A stretch of DNA of 64,000 bases from Amycolatopsis iheyensis (GTDB taxonomy: Bacteria; Actinomycetota; Actinomycetes; Mycobacteriales; Pseudonocardiaceae): NCBI RefSeq assembly GCF_024703995.1, contig NZ_JAMXQV010000011.1, forward strand, positions 62,001 to 126,000. The letters are read 5' to 3'. A program made the translations under genes and the position numbers. Shown piece after piece: positions 41,471 to 50,217 of this stretch. Positions within the stretch are counted from its first letter, which is position 1, and each line of letters begins with the position of its first letter. The notes beneath the pieces were generated by a model, which was not told where the DNA came from, ran no database searches, and was given only the letters and a program-made list of their open reading frames with translations.

Positions 41471-42768
41471 TGACTACACAAGGACCTCTGACCGCAGCAC
41501 AGATCTACGAGCAGATTACGGGCGGGGAAGGTATCGGTTCTCTAGCCGATGCTCAAGACGGGGCGAGCAACCTGACCACCAGGATGATCGAGCGGGCTCA
41601 GCGCATCAGTGCCCTCCGCGCCAAGACCATGTCCGGCTGGCAAGGCGGTGCCGGCGACTCCGCCGCCGACGCGACTCTCCCGCTCGTTCAAGCCGCCGCT
41701 GATGATGCCGTTCATCTCAAGAATGCCCAGACTGCCGTTGGGGCTCAGATGGATGCCTTTGGTACTGCCAAGAACTCCGTCAAGCCCGTTTCCGCTCAGC
41801 CGCCGGAGCTTACTTCGGCCGATATTGTCGGTGGGCTCAGCGGTGATGGGTGGGAGCCCTTCAAGGCCAAGGTCAGCAGCTGGCAAGCCGACAGCCAGGC
41901 CAACATCGACGCCTTTGCCGCCTATCACTCCGCCAGCTCCACCAATGGTTACCAGATGCCCGCCCAGTACGCGCAGCTCGGTGACTCCGGGGCTCCTGTC
42001 TCCATGACCACTCCAGGGGACGGCACCCAGAGCAAAACCACCGGGAAGACCACCGGGAAGGCCACCGGCAAAAGCAGCACCGCCACCGATACCGGTCAAT
42101 GGGCCCGGAATCCGAACCAGCCCCAGGTTCCCTCGCAGCAAAACCGGCAGGACGTCCAGCCGTCGCGAGAGCAACTTCAGCAGCAGGTTGCCGGCCAGAC
42201 CCAGCAGCCGACCGGGCCCGGGCAGGGCCAGGACAGCACGCACGCCAACAACTACGTTCCCCAGCCCGTCAATCCGCCTGCCGCCCAGGGCGGGTATCAG
42301 TTCGGGCCCACCGGGCAGCCCGTCAGCAACCTCGGGGGTGGGAACACCTCCTACACCCCCTACAGCAACTTCGGGCCCGGCACCGGCGGCGGGTTCGGAC
42401 CCGGAACAGGGCCCGGAACAGGGGCAACGACCGGGTACCGCCCAGGCCAACCCGGCATGCGCGGACCAGGCGCAGGACCGGGAACAGGGACAGGAACAGG
42501 GACAGGAATGGGAGCGGGGCGAGGAACAGGCGCAGGACCAGGCTCCGGCGCCCGCCTCCCCGAGGAACGCCTGGCAGGCCGGGGCGCCGCCGGGCAGCGA
42601 GGCGCCAACGGCATGCCCATGGGCGGTGCCCCGGGCGGGCGCGGCAACAAAGAAGAAGACCGCGAAAAGAAAAAAGCCCCCTACCTGCAAAACCCCGACC
42701 CGGACGAAACCTTCGGCGGCTTCACCGAAAAGCCCATGCCGCCGGTCATCGGCGAAAACCGGCGCTAG
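41470..42768 (+). CDS. PPE/WXG-like protein with glycine-rich repeat tail
   Basis: A 432-residue protein. The first ~170 residues are helical, with a W-Q-G turn at residue 57 (M-S-G-W-Q-G-G), the hallmark of type VII-secreted WXG/PPE-like proteins. Residues ~180-260 are rich in Lys/Thr/Gln (T-G-K-T-T-G-K repeats). Residues ~300-360 are a Gly/Thr/Pro array (P-G-T-G, G-T-G-T-G-T-G) made of six-base units. The end is charged, with D-R-E-K-K-K. ATG at 41470 overlaps the lipoprotein stop; a GTG one codon before is possible. EspG downstream is the likely chaperone. Confidence 0.78.
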   Translation: MTTQGPLTAAQIYEQITGGEGIGSLADAQDGASNLTTRMIERAQRISALRAKTMSGWQGGAGDSAADATLPLVQAAADDAVHLKNAQTAVGAQMDAFGTAKNSVKPVSAQPPELTSADIVGGLSGDGWEPFKAKVSSWQADSQANIDAFAAYHSASSTNGYQMPAQYAQLGDSGAPVSMTTPGDGTQSKTTGKTTGKATGKSSTATDTGQWARNPNQPQVPSQQNRQDVQPSREQLQQQVAGQTQQPTGPGQGQDSTHANNYVPQPVNPPAAQGGYQFGPTGQPVSNLGGGNTSYTPYSNFGPGTGGGFGPGTGPGTGATTGYRPGQPGMRGPGAGPGTGTGTGTGMGAGRGTGAGPGSGARLPEERLAGRGAAGQRGANGMPMGGAPGGRGNKEEDREKKKAPYLQNPDPDETFGGFTEKPMPPVIGENRR

Positions 42769-42795
42769 CGCACCACGACAAAGGGGAGGAAAACC

Positions 42796-43470
42796 GTGGT
42801 GCTCAAGGCAGAGTTCTCGCTGAACACCCTGCTGACCGCCATGCGCAACGTCGGCTGTGGCGACCCGCATCCCGTCTTCGCCGGCGGACTCCGCTACGTC
42901 CCGCCCGCCGGCAAAGGCAAAGCCGACCGTGAAGCCTTCGAGGAACTCAGCGAATACGGCTTCACCCAAGGCGACGGCTTCACGCCCGAATTCGAGGACG
43001 TCCTGCACCTCATCGACCGGCCCGCGCGGCAGCTCCACGGCTACGCCCGGGACATGACCGAACAATTCGGCATCCTCGTCGCCGTCAACGGGCGGAGTGC
43101 CGTGAGCGTTCTCTGCCGGGGTCAAAAAATCGAACTCACCGGCCTGACCATCGATCCCGTCGACGCGCTTGTCGCCGCCCTGCCGGTGTATCCGTCCGCC
43201 GACCTGAAAGCCTTCTCGCTTCCACAGGAGGACTTCCGGAAACCACCGGAAAGCGACATCTTCGACGACGCCCCCGCCCGCAGCCGCGAAGCGCAGGAGC
43301 TCGACGCGATCCTCCAGCAGCCCTACTACGGCATCGGACAGCTCTACTCCGACGACCGGGACCAGACCCTCAGCTACCTCGACCTCGACGCCGGACGCGT
43401 CGGCATCACCCTCGCCGACGGCTACATCAGCGTTCTGCCCGGCGATCAGATCGCCCGGACCATGAAATAG
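42796..43470 (+). CDS. espG: ESX secretion-associated protein EspG
   Basis: A 224-residue protein of the EspG family, the cytosolic chaperones that bind PE/PPE substrates and hand them to the ESX (type VII) secretion machine. L-A-L-S/T-D repeats are not seen, but the family layout is: D-x-L-H-L-I-D-R-P, F-G-I-L-V-A-V-N-G-R, L-P-V-Y-P-S and a final D-A-G-R-V-G-I-T-L-A-D-G-Y-I-S-V-L-P-G. GTG start with AAAGGGGAGGAAAACC upstream. The ESX core genes (eccA-E, mycP) are not in the window. Confidence 0.85.
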   Translation: MVLKAEFSLNTLLTAMRNVGCGDPHPVFAGGLRYVPPAGKGKADREAFEELSEYGFTQGDGFTPEFEDVLHLIDRPARQLHGYARDMTEQFGILVAVNGRSAVSVLCRGQKIELTGLTIDPVDALVAALPVYPSADLKAFSLPQEDFRKPPESDIFDDAPARSREAQELDAILQQPYYGIGQLYSDDRDQTLSYLDLDAGRVGITLADGYISVLPGDQIARTMK

Positions 43471-43507
43471 GGCCGCCACCCCCCGGAAAAACAGGGAGTG
43501 GCGGCCC
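43470..43507. terminator. Bidirectional terminator between espG and nuoN
   Basis: GGGCCGCCAC (43470-43479) pairs with GTGGCGGCCC (43498-43507) over an 18-base loop containing AAAAA. It begins in the espG stop codon and ends 12 bases before the nuoN stop. Confidence 0.75.
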
Positions 43508-43518
43508 GGAAAACAAAC

Positions 43519-45090
43519 TCAAGAAGCGAAACCGCCCGCGCCCGCCCACGAAAGAGCGAAGGCCGGGACCAGGCCCAGGATCAGCGTCACCGCCGTGCCC
43601 AGGAAGATCGCCGTCCCGGTGCCGAAGCCCGGGACCGTCACCGAGGGGCCGTCCGCCGCCGGCTCCGAGAAGTACATCAGGACGATCACCCGGAGGTAGA
43701 AGAACGCCGCCACCGCGCTGAACACCAGGGCGATCACCACCAGCGGGGCCATTCCGTCCGACAGGGCCGCCGAGAACACCACGAACTTCCCGACGAAACC
43801 CGATGTGAGCGGGATACCGGCCAACGCCAGCAGCAAGAACGTGAACACGCCGGCCACCAGCGGCGACCGCTTCGCGAGACCCGCCCACGCCGAGAGGTGC
43901 GTTGCCTCGCCCGAGGAGTCGCGGACCAAGCTGATCACGCCGAACGCCGCCATCGTCGTGAAGCCGTACGCCAGCAGGTAGAACAGCGTGCTCGACAACC
44001 CGTCGCGCGTCATCGCGATCGCGCCGATCAGCAGGAAGCCCGCGTGCGCGATCGACGAGTACGCGATCATCCGCTTGACGTCCGTCTGCGTCAGGCCCAG
44101 CACCGCGCCGATCACCATCGAGATGATCGCCACGCCCCACAGCACTCCGCGCCATTCCCACGAAGTCGACGAGAACGCCACCGACAGCACCCGCAGGATC
44201 CCGCCGAACGCCGCGACCTTCGTGCACGCCGCCATGAACGCCGTCACCGGCGTCGGGGCGCCCTGGTACACGTCCGGGGTCCACGTGTGGAACGGGCCCA
44301 CCGACCCCTTGAAGAGGAGGCCGACGACCAGCAGGCCGAGCCCGGCGAACAGCAGCGTGTCCGAGCGGTCCGAACCCGCCGCCGCGGCCGCGATGTCCGC
44401 CAGCTTGATCGAGTTCGCGTAGCCGTACAGCAGCGCCAGACCGTAGAGGAAGAACGCCGAGGAGAACGCGCCGAGCAGGAAGTACTTGACCGCCGACTCC
44501 TGCGACAGCAGCCGGCGACGCCGGGCGAGACCGCACATCAGGTAGAGCGGCAGCGACAGCACTTCCAACGCGATGAACATCGTCAGCAGGTCGTTCGCCG
44601 CGCAGAACGCCATCATGCCGCCGAGCGCGAACAGCGTCAGCGGGAACACCTCGGTCTGCATGACCGTCGCCGTCTGCGCGCGGTCCTGCAGCGTGCCCGG
44701 GCGGATGCCGGCCTGCGCGACCAGCGCGCCGCCCGGCTCCACCACGCGGTCCGAGATCAGCAGCACCGCGCCGAGCGCCAGCGCCAGCAGCGTGCCCCAG
44801 AGGAACAGCGCCGGCCCGTCGACCGAGATCGCCCGGCTGAACGTCGTGATGCCGCCCGCCGGCGCGTCCCCGGTCGCGTACACGAACAGGCTGACGCCCG
44901 CCGCGACGATCGCCAGCAGGCTCAGGCCCACCTGGGCGCCGAACCGCGAGGCCTTCGGGAAGAACGCCTCCACCAGCACGCTCACGCACGCCGCGCCGAA
45001 GATGATCAGCACCGGCAGCACCGCGGCGTAGGCCACCGACGGCACCTGCACGGGCGGCTCCGGTGCCTGGGTCAGGAGGATGTCGAGCAC
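43519..45090 (-). CDS. nuoN: NADH-quinone oxidoreductase subunit N
   Basis: A 523-residue antiporter-like membrane subunit of complex I with about 14 membrane helices. The helix with L-E-V-L-S-L-P-L-Y (near residue 155) and the Lys-bearing S-A-V-K-Y-F-L-L-G-A (near 185) hold the conserved proton-path Glu and Lys. It is the last gene of the nuo operon, three bases after nuoM (its ATG follows the nuoM stop). Longer than the E. coli form but normal for actinobacteria. Confidence 0.92.
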   Translation of the reverse strand: MLDILLTQAPEPPVQVPSVAYAAVLPVLIIFGAACVSVLVEAFFPKASRFGAQVGLSLLAIVAAGVSLFVYATGDAPAGGITTFSRAISVDGPALFLWGTLLALALGAVLLISDRVVEPGGALVAQAGIRPGTLQDRAQTATVMQTEVFPLTLFALGGMMAFCAANDLLTMFIALEVLSLPLYLMCGLARRRRLLSQESAVKYFLLGAFSSAFFLYGLALLYGYANSIKLADIAAAAAGSDRSDTLLFAGLGLLVVGLLFKGSVGPFHTWTPDVYQGAPTPVTAFMAACTKVAAFGGILRVLSVAFSSTSWEWRGVLWGVAIISMVIGAVLGLTQTDVKRMIAYSSIAHAGFLLIGAIAMTRDGLSSTLFYLLAYGFTTMAAFGVISLVRDSSGEATHLSAWAGLAKRSPLVAGVFTFLLLALAGIPLTSGFVGKFVVFSAALSDGMAPLVVIALVFSAVAAFFYLRVIVLMYFSEPAADGPSVTVPGFGTGTAIFLGTAVTLILGLVPAFALSWAGAGGFAS

Positions 45091-45092
45091 GG

Positions 45093-46643
45093 TTACTTGC
45101 CTCCCTGGACCGCGGACAGCGTCTGCTGCACCGTCGGGGTGACTGTGTCGAGCACCGGCTTCGGGTAGAAGCCGAGGAAGATGATCAGCACGACCAGCGG
45201 CGCGAGCAGGGCGATTTCCTTACCGCCGAGGTCGCGGATCGCCTTCTTCGCGCCCAGCTCCGGCGCGATCGCCGTGCCGGGACCGCCACCGACGCCCACC
45301 AGGGCGTCCCCGCGGACCGGGCCCTGCATGACGCGCTGGTAGAGCCAGAGGACGTACGCCGCGGCGAGGACCATGCCGACCGTGGCGAGGATCGTGTACA
45401 CCGGCTGGTCCACATAGGACCCGATGAGCACCAGGAACTCCGAGACGAAGGAGTTGGTGCCCGGCAGGGACAACGTGGACAGACCCGCGAGCAGGAACAG
45501 CCCGGCCAGCAACGGGGTCACCTTGGCCATGCCGCCGTAGTCCGAAATGCGGGACGAGCCGCCGCGCGCGATCACCAGGCCGATCACCACGATCAGCATG
45601 CCGGTGGCCAGGCTGTGGTTGAGCATGTACGTCGCCGAGCCGACCATCGCCTGCTCGTTGAACGCGAAGATGCCCAGCGAGATGAACCCGAAGTGCGCGA
45701 TGGACACGTAGGCGATGAACCGCTTCATGTCCCGCTGCCCCGCGGCGAGGATCGATCCATAGAGGACACCGACCACCGAGAGCACCAGCACCAGCGGGGC
45801 GAGGGTCTTGCTCGCGTCCGGGAACATCGGCAGGCAGTAGCGCAGGAAGCCGAACGTGCCGACCTTGTCCAGCACGCCGACCAGCAGGACGGCGACGCCG
45901 ATCGGCGCCTCCCCCGCCGCGTCCGGCAGCCAGGTGTGGAACGGCACCAGCGGCGCCTTGATCGCGAAGGCCAGGAAGAACCCGAGGAACAGCCAGATCT
46001 GCGTGTGCAGCGGCGCGTCGCGCACCACTGTCACCAGCGTGGCCCAGTCGAACGTGCCCTTGCCGAGCTTGTCCGACGCCAGCGAGTACGCCCCGATCGC
46101 CGACGCCAGCATGATCAGGCCGCCGAGGAACGAGTAGAGGAAGAACTTCACCGCCGCGTACTGCCGGTTCGCGCCGCCGTAGCCGCCGATCAGGAAGTAC
46201 ATCGGGATCAGCATGATCTCGAACAGCACGTAGAACAGGAAGACGTCGGTCGCGGCGAACACGCCGATCGTGAGCGCCTCCTGCAGCAGGATCAGCGACA
46301 GGAACCCGCCCGCGCTGCGCCCCGCCGGGAGCTTGTCCATGGTGCCGAGGCCGCCGACGACGATCGGCACCAGCAGCGCGATCACCGCGATCATGATCAG
46401 CGAGATGCCGTCGGTGCCGAACGCGATGTGCACCCCGAAGCTCGGGATCCAGTCGAAGCTCGACGTCATCTGCAGCCGCGCGCCCGAGGGCGAGTAGCTG
46501 AGCCAGAACGGGATGATCAGCAGGAACTCGAGGATCGAGAACCCGAGCGCGGCCAGCACCGCGGCGCGGTCGTTCCCCTTGAGGAACGCCAGCACCAGGG
46601 AGCCGGCGAGCGGCACCAGGATGAGGATGAGCAACCAGGTCAT
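45093..46643 (-). CDS. nuoM: NADH-quinone oxidoreductase subunit M
   Basis: A 516-residue antiporter-like subunit with about 14 helices. L-F-E-I-M-L-I-P-M-Y (near residue 145) carries the conserved Glu, and A-A-V-K-F-F-L-Y-S (near 185) the Lys. F-H-T-W-L-P-D-A is present near 240. The ATG shares its first base with the nuoL stop. Membrane arm, proton pumping. Confidence 0.93.
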   Translation of the reverse strand: MTWLLILILVPLAGSLVLAFLKGNDRAAVLAALGFSILEFLLIIPFWLSYSPSGARLQMTSSFDWIPSFGVHIAFGTDGISLIMIAVIALLVPIVVGGLGTMDKLPAGRSAGGFLSLILLQEALTIGVFAATDVFLFYVLFEIMLIPMYFLIGGYGGANRQYAAVKFFLYSFLGGLIMLASAIGAYSLASDKLGKGTFDWATLVTVVRDAPLHTQIWLFLGFFLAFAIKAPLVPFHTWLPDAAGEAPIGVAVLLVGVLDKVGTFGFLRYCLPMFPDASKTLAPLVLVLSVVGVLYGSILAAGQRDMKRFIAYVSIAHFGFISLGIFAFNEQAMVGSATYMLNHSLATGMLIVVIGLVIARGGSSRISDYGGMAKVTPLLAGLFLLAGLSTLSLPGTNSFVSEFLVLIGSYVDQPVYTILATVGMVLAAAYVLWLYQRVMQGPVRGDALVGVGGGPGTAIAPELGAKKAIRDLGGKEIALLAPLVVLIIFLGFYPKPVLDTVTPTVQQTLSAVQGGK

Positions 46644-48541
46644 CAGGAGAACCTCACCAGCAGGAGAGCCGCCAGAAGCAGGAACGTGCCGCCCAGCATC
46701 GACAGCGCGTAGGACCGGACGAACCCGGTCTGCAGCCGCCTCAGCCGGCCGGAGCCGCCGCCGAGGGAGGCGGCGAGGCCGTTGACCGCGCCGTCGACGC
46801 CGCGGTTGTCGACGAACACCAGCGCCCGCGAGAGCCAGGTGCCCGGGCGGGCGACCAGCGTCTCGTTGAGGGCGTTGCCGTAGAGGTCCTTGCGGGCCGC
46901 GCGGGTGACGAACGAGACCCGCTGCGGCTGCTCGACCGGGACGTCACGGCGGAAGATCAGCCACGCGACCACGGCGCCGACCAGCGAGACCGCGACCACG
47001 ATGCCGGACATGAGCCACTTGTTGATCGCCAGGTGCTCTTCCGGCGCCTCGCCGACCACCGGGGCCAGCCAGGTCACGAAGGACTTGTTGAGCGTGAAGA
47101 GCCCACCGGCGAAGATCGAGCCGAGCGACAGGATCACCATCGGCACCCACATGATCGGCTTGGACTCGTGCGGGTGGAACTCACGTCCGTCGGCCGACTT
47201 GAGCTCCTTCCAGCGTTCCTTGCCGAAGAAGGTCATCACCATCAGGCGGGTCATGTAGAACGCGGTCAGCCCGGCGCCCAGCAGCGCGGCGCCACCCATG
47301 ACCCAGCCACGCCAGCCCTCCTGCGCGAAGGCCGCTTCGATGATCGCGTCCTTCGTCCAGAAGCCGGACAGCAGCGGGAACCCGATGAGCGCGAGGTAGC
47401 CGAGGCCGAAGGTGACGTAGGTGATCGGCATCTTCTTGCGCAGACCGCCGAACTTGCGCATGTCGACTTCGTCGTTCATGGCGTGCATGACCGAACCGGC
47501 ACCGAGGAACAGCCCGGCCTTGAAGAAGCCGTGCGCCACCAGGTGCATGATGCCGAGCGCGTAGGCGGCGGGGCCGATGCCGACGGCCAGCATCATGTAG
47601 CCGATCTGGCTGACCGTCGAGTACGCCAGGACCTTCTTGATGTCGTCGTAGGCGCAGCCGACGATGCACCCGAGGAGCAGGGTCACTGTGCCGACCAGCG
47701 TGACGATCAAGCGGGCGTCGTCGGTGGCGTTGAAGATCGGGTTGCAGCGGGCCACGAGGTAGACGCCTGCCGTGACCATCGTTGCCGCGTGGATCAGGGC
47801 CGACACCGGGGTCGGGCCCTCCATCGCGTCCGGGAGCCAGGCCTGCAGCGGGAACTGGCCGGACTTACCGCAGGCGCCCAGCAGGAGCAGGATCGCCATC
47901 GCGGTGATCGCCGCCGGCGAGAACTTGCCGTCGCCGATCGCCTGGAAGACCTGCGCGTAGCCGGTCGAGCCCGCGTACTTGAACATGATGAAGATGGCCA
48001 GCGCGAGCCCGACGTCACCGACGCGGTTCATCAGGAACGCCTTCTTCGCCGCGGTCGCGGCGGACGGGCGGCCCTGGTACCAGCCGATGAGCAGGTAGGA
48101 CGCGAGACCGACGCCCTCCCAGCCGAGGTACAGCGTCACGAAGCTGTTGCCCAGCACCAGGATCAGCATCGAGGCGACGAAGAGGTTCAGGTACGCGAAG
48201 AAGCGGTACCGGCCTTCGTCGTCGGACATGTAGCCGATCGAGTAGAAGTGGATCAGCATGCCGACGCCGGTGATGAGCAGCACGAACGTCAGCGACAGCG
48301 CGTCGACCCGCAGGCCGAAGTCGATCTGCAGCGCGCCGGCCGGGATCCACGAGTAGAGCTTGGTGTCCGTCGTGGTGCCCGTGTTCGCGGTGAAGAACAG
48401 GATCAGCCCGTAGACGAAGGCGAGCGTGACGGTGGCCGTTCCGAGCAGATGCCCCCAGGCCTTCGCGCGCTTGCCCATGAGCAGCAGGACGAGCGCGCCG
48501 AGGGCAGGGAGGGCCACCAGCAGCCACGATGATGCGGTCAC
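46643..48541 (-). CDS. nuoL: NADH-quinone oxidoreductase subunit L
   Basis: A 632-residue antiporter-like subunit with about 15 helices and the long lateral helix region at the C-terminus (last ~100 residues). W-E-G-V-G-L-A-S-Y-L-L (near residue 145) holds the conserved Glu; A-K-K-A-F-L-M-N-R-V-G-D (near 170) and the A-W-L-P-D-A-M-E-G-P-T-P-V-S-A-L-I-H loop are invariant signatures. Distal end of the membrane arm. Confidence 0.94.
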   Translation of the reverse strand: MTASSWLLVALPALGALVLLLMGKRAKAWGHLLGTATVTLAFVYGLILFFTANTGTTTDTKLYSWIPAGALQIDFGLRVDALSLTFVLLITGVGMLIHFYSIGYMSDDEGRYRFFAYLNLFVASMLILVLGNSFVTLYLGWEGVGLASYLLIGWYQGRPSAATAAKKAFLMNRVGDVGLALAIFIMFKYAGSTGYAQVFQAIGDGKFSPAAITAMAILLLLGACGKSGQFPLQAWLPDAMEGPTPVSALIHAATMVTAGVYLVARCNPIFNATDDARLIVTLVGTVTLLLGCIVGCAYDDIKKVLAYSTVSQIGYMMLAVGIGPAAYALGIMHLVAHGFFKAGLFLGAGSVMHAMNDEVDMRKFGGLRKKMPITYVTFGLGYLALIGFPLLSGFWTKDAIIEAAFAQEGWRGWVMGGAALLGAGLTAFYMTRLMVMTFFGKERWKELKSADGREFHPHESKPIMWVPMVILSLGSIFAGGLFTLNKSFVTWLAPVVGEAPEEHLAINKWLMSGIVVAVSLVGAVVAWLIFRRDVPVEQPQRVSFVTRAARKDLYGNALNETLVARPGTWLSRALVFVDNRGVDGAVNGLAASLGGGSGRLRRLQTGFVRSYALSMLGGTFLLLAALLLVRFS

Positions 48542-48551
48542 TCGGTGTCTC

Positions 48552-48851
48552 CTAGTACTTCAGCAGGTTGGTGTCGTCGACCGAGGCCGAGCGCCGGGTG
48601 CGGAAGATGGCCATGATGATCGCCAGGCCGACCACGACCTCGGCGGCCGCGACGACCATGACGAAGAACGCCATGATCTGGCCGTCGAGCCCGCCGTTGA
48701 TCCGCGCGAAGGTGACCAGCGACAGGTTCACGGCGTTGAGCATCAGCTCGATGCACATGAACACGACGATCGCGTTGCGCCGCACCAGCACGCCGACCGC
48801 GCCGAGCGCGAACAGCAGCGCCGACAGCAGCAGGTAGTACGTCGGGGTCAT
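48552..48851 (-). CDS. nuoK: NADH-quinone oxidoreductase subunit K
   Basis: A 99-residue subunit with three membrane helices. Glu in C-I-E-L-M-L-N-A-V-N (residue ~36) and the second Glu in A-A-A-E-V-V-V-G-L (residue ~71) are the conserved proton-path acids. Normal family length. ATG overlaps the nuoJ stop (ATGA). Confidence 0.94.
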   Translation of the reverse strand: MTPTYYLLLSALLFALGAVGVLVRRNAIVVFMCIELMLNAVNLSLVTFARINGGLDGQIMAFFVMVVAAAEVVVGLAIIMAIFRTRRSASVDDTNLLKY

Positions 48852-49696
48852 TCCTTCTCCCCTTCCGAAGCGACCAGCGCGTGCGCGTCCGGGTGCGGTC
48901 CCTCGTCCTTGACGAGCTTGCGCTCCTTGGCCAGCTCGATCGCCGAAGTCGACTCGATGATGTCCGACAGCGACTCCGGGGCGACCGAGCCGTCCGGCAG
49001 CAGCGCCGGCGTCGCCACCGAGTTGGCGGTGGCGAAGACACCCGGGCCGGGCAGCGGCGACGGCCGGTCGTGCTCGCCGCGGAAGCGCTCGACGACCAGT
49101 TCCTTCTGCGTCTTCTTGCCGCCCTTGCCGTGCCGGTCGGTGAAGGCCAGCACCATCGCGCCGATCGCGGCGGTGATGAGCAGCGCCGACGTCAGCTCGA
49201 ACGGGAACAGGTAGTCGGTGAAGATCAGCTTGCCGAGGCCCTTGGGACCGCCGCCGGCCGACGTCGTCGAGTCGAGCGGGGTCGCCGGGGTGACGTTCTC
49301 CATGGCCCGGTAGATGCCGGTCGCCAGCAGCGCGGCGATCCCGATGCCGAGCACCGTCGCCGCGAGCCGCTGTCCACGGAGGACTTCGACGACCGAGTCG
49401 GAGCTTTCCCGGCCGACCAGCATCAGCACGAACAGGAACAGCATCATGATCGCGCCGGTGTAGACGATGATCTGCGTGAAGCCCAGGAACGGCGCCGACT
49501 GGATCATGTACAGCGCGCCCAGGCTCAGCATGGTCAGCACCAGCCACAGCGCCGAGTGCACGGCGTTGCGGGAGAAGATCATGCCGAGCGCGCCGAGCAG
49601 GGACAGCGGCCCGAGGATCCAGAACGCGATGGCCTCGCCGGTCGTGACACCGGCGGCGGCACCCGTCGGGGCCTGGGCGAGAAGCGCGGAGATCAC
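48848..49696 (-). CDS. nuoJ: NADH-quinone oxidoreductase subunit J
   Basis: A 282-residue subunit: five membrane helices in the first ~175 residues (with Y-T-G-A-I-M-M-L-F-L-F-V-L-M near residue 65), then a soluble actinobacterial C-terminal extension of ~100 residues rich in charged residues that E. coli NuoJ lacks. The GTG at 49696 is preceded by GGGGAGG and overlaps the nuoI stop. Confidence 0.92.
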   Translation of the reverse strand: MISALLAQAPTGAAAGVTTGEAIAFWILGPLSLLGALGMIFSRNAVHSALWLVLTMLSLGALYMIQSAPFLGFTQIIVYTGAIMMLFLFVLMLVGRESSDSVVEVLRGQRLAATVLGIGIAALLATGIYRAMENVTPATPLDSTTSAGGGPKGLGKLIFTDYLFPFELTSALLITAAIGAMVLAFTDRHGKGGKKTQKELVVERFRGEHDRPSPLPGPGVFATANSVATPALLPDGSVAPESLSDIIESTSAIELAKERKLVKDEGPHPDAHALVASEGEKE

Positions 49697-50217
49697 TTGA
49701 CGCCCTCCCCGCGCGCGAGTTCGGGGCCGTTCACGTAGTAGTCCTGCTCGTTCTCGCCGAGCCGCATGGGGTGCGGCGGCTGCTCCATGCCGGGCAGCAG
49801 CGGGGCGAGCAGGTCTTCCTTCGTGTAGATCAGCCGCTGGCGGTCGTCGTCGGCCAGCTCGTAGAAGTTGATCATCGTCAGCGACCGCGTCGGGCACGCC
49901 TCGATGCAGAGGCCGCAGCCGATGCAGCGCAGGTAGTTGATCTGGTAGTCCGCGCCGTACCGCTCGCCCGGCGAGTACCGGGCCTCCTCGGTGTTGTCAC
50001 CGCCCTCGACGAAGATCGCGTCCGCCGGGCACGCCCACGCGCACAGCTCGCAGCCGACGCACTTCTCGAGGCCGTCCGGGTGGCGGTTCAGCTGGTGCCG
50101 GCCGTGGTAGCGCGGGGCGGCCGGCGCGCCGGCCTCCGGGTACTCCTCGGTGGCGACCTTCTTGAACATCATCCCGAAGGTGACGCCGAAGCCCTTGACG
50201 GGATCAAGAAACCCCAT
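49693..50217 (-). CDS. nuoI: NADH-quinone oxidoreductase subunit I
   Basis: A 174-residue peripheral subunit with two 4Fe-4S motifs: C-V-G-C-E-L-C-A-W-A-C-P near residue 57 and C-I-G-C-G-L-C-I-E-A-C-P near residue 97 (clusters N6a and N6b). It passes electrons from NuoG towards NuoB. Its start lies inside the end of nuoH (14-base overlap). Confidence 0.95.
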   Translation of the reverse strand: MGFLDPVKGFGVTFGMMFKKVATEEYPEAGAPAAPRYHGRHQLNRHPDGLEKCVGCELCAWACPADAIFVEGGDNTEEARYSPGERYGADYQINYLRCIGCGLCIEACPTRSLTMINFYELADDDRQRLIYTKEDLLAPLLPGMEQPPHPMRLGENEQDYYVNGPELARGEGVK

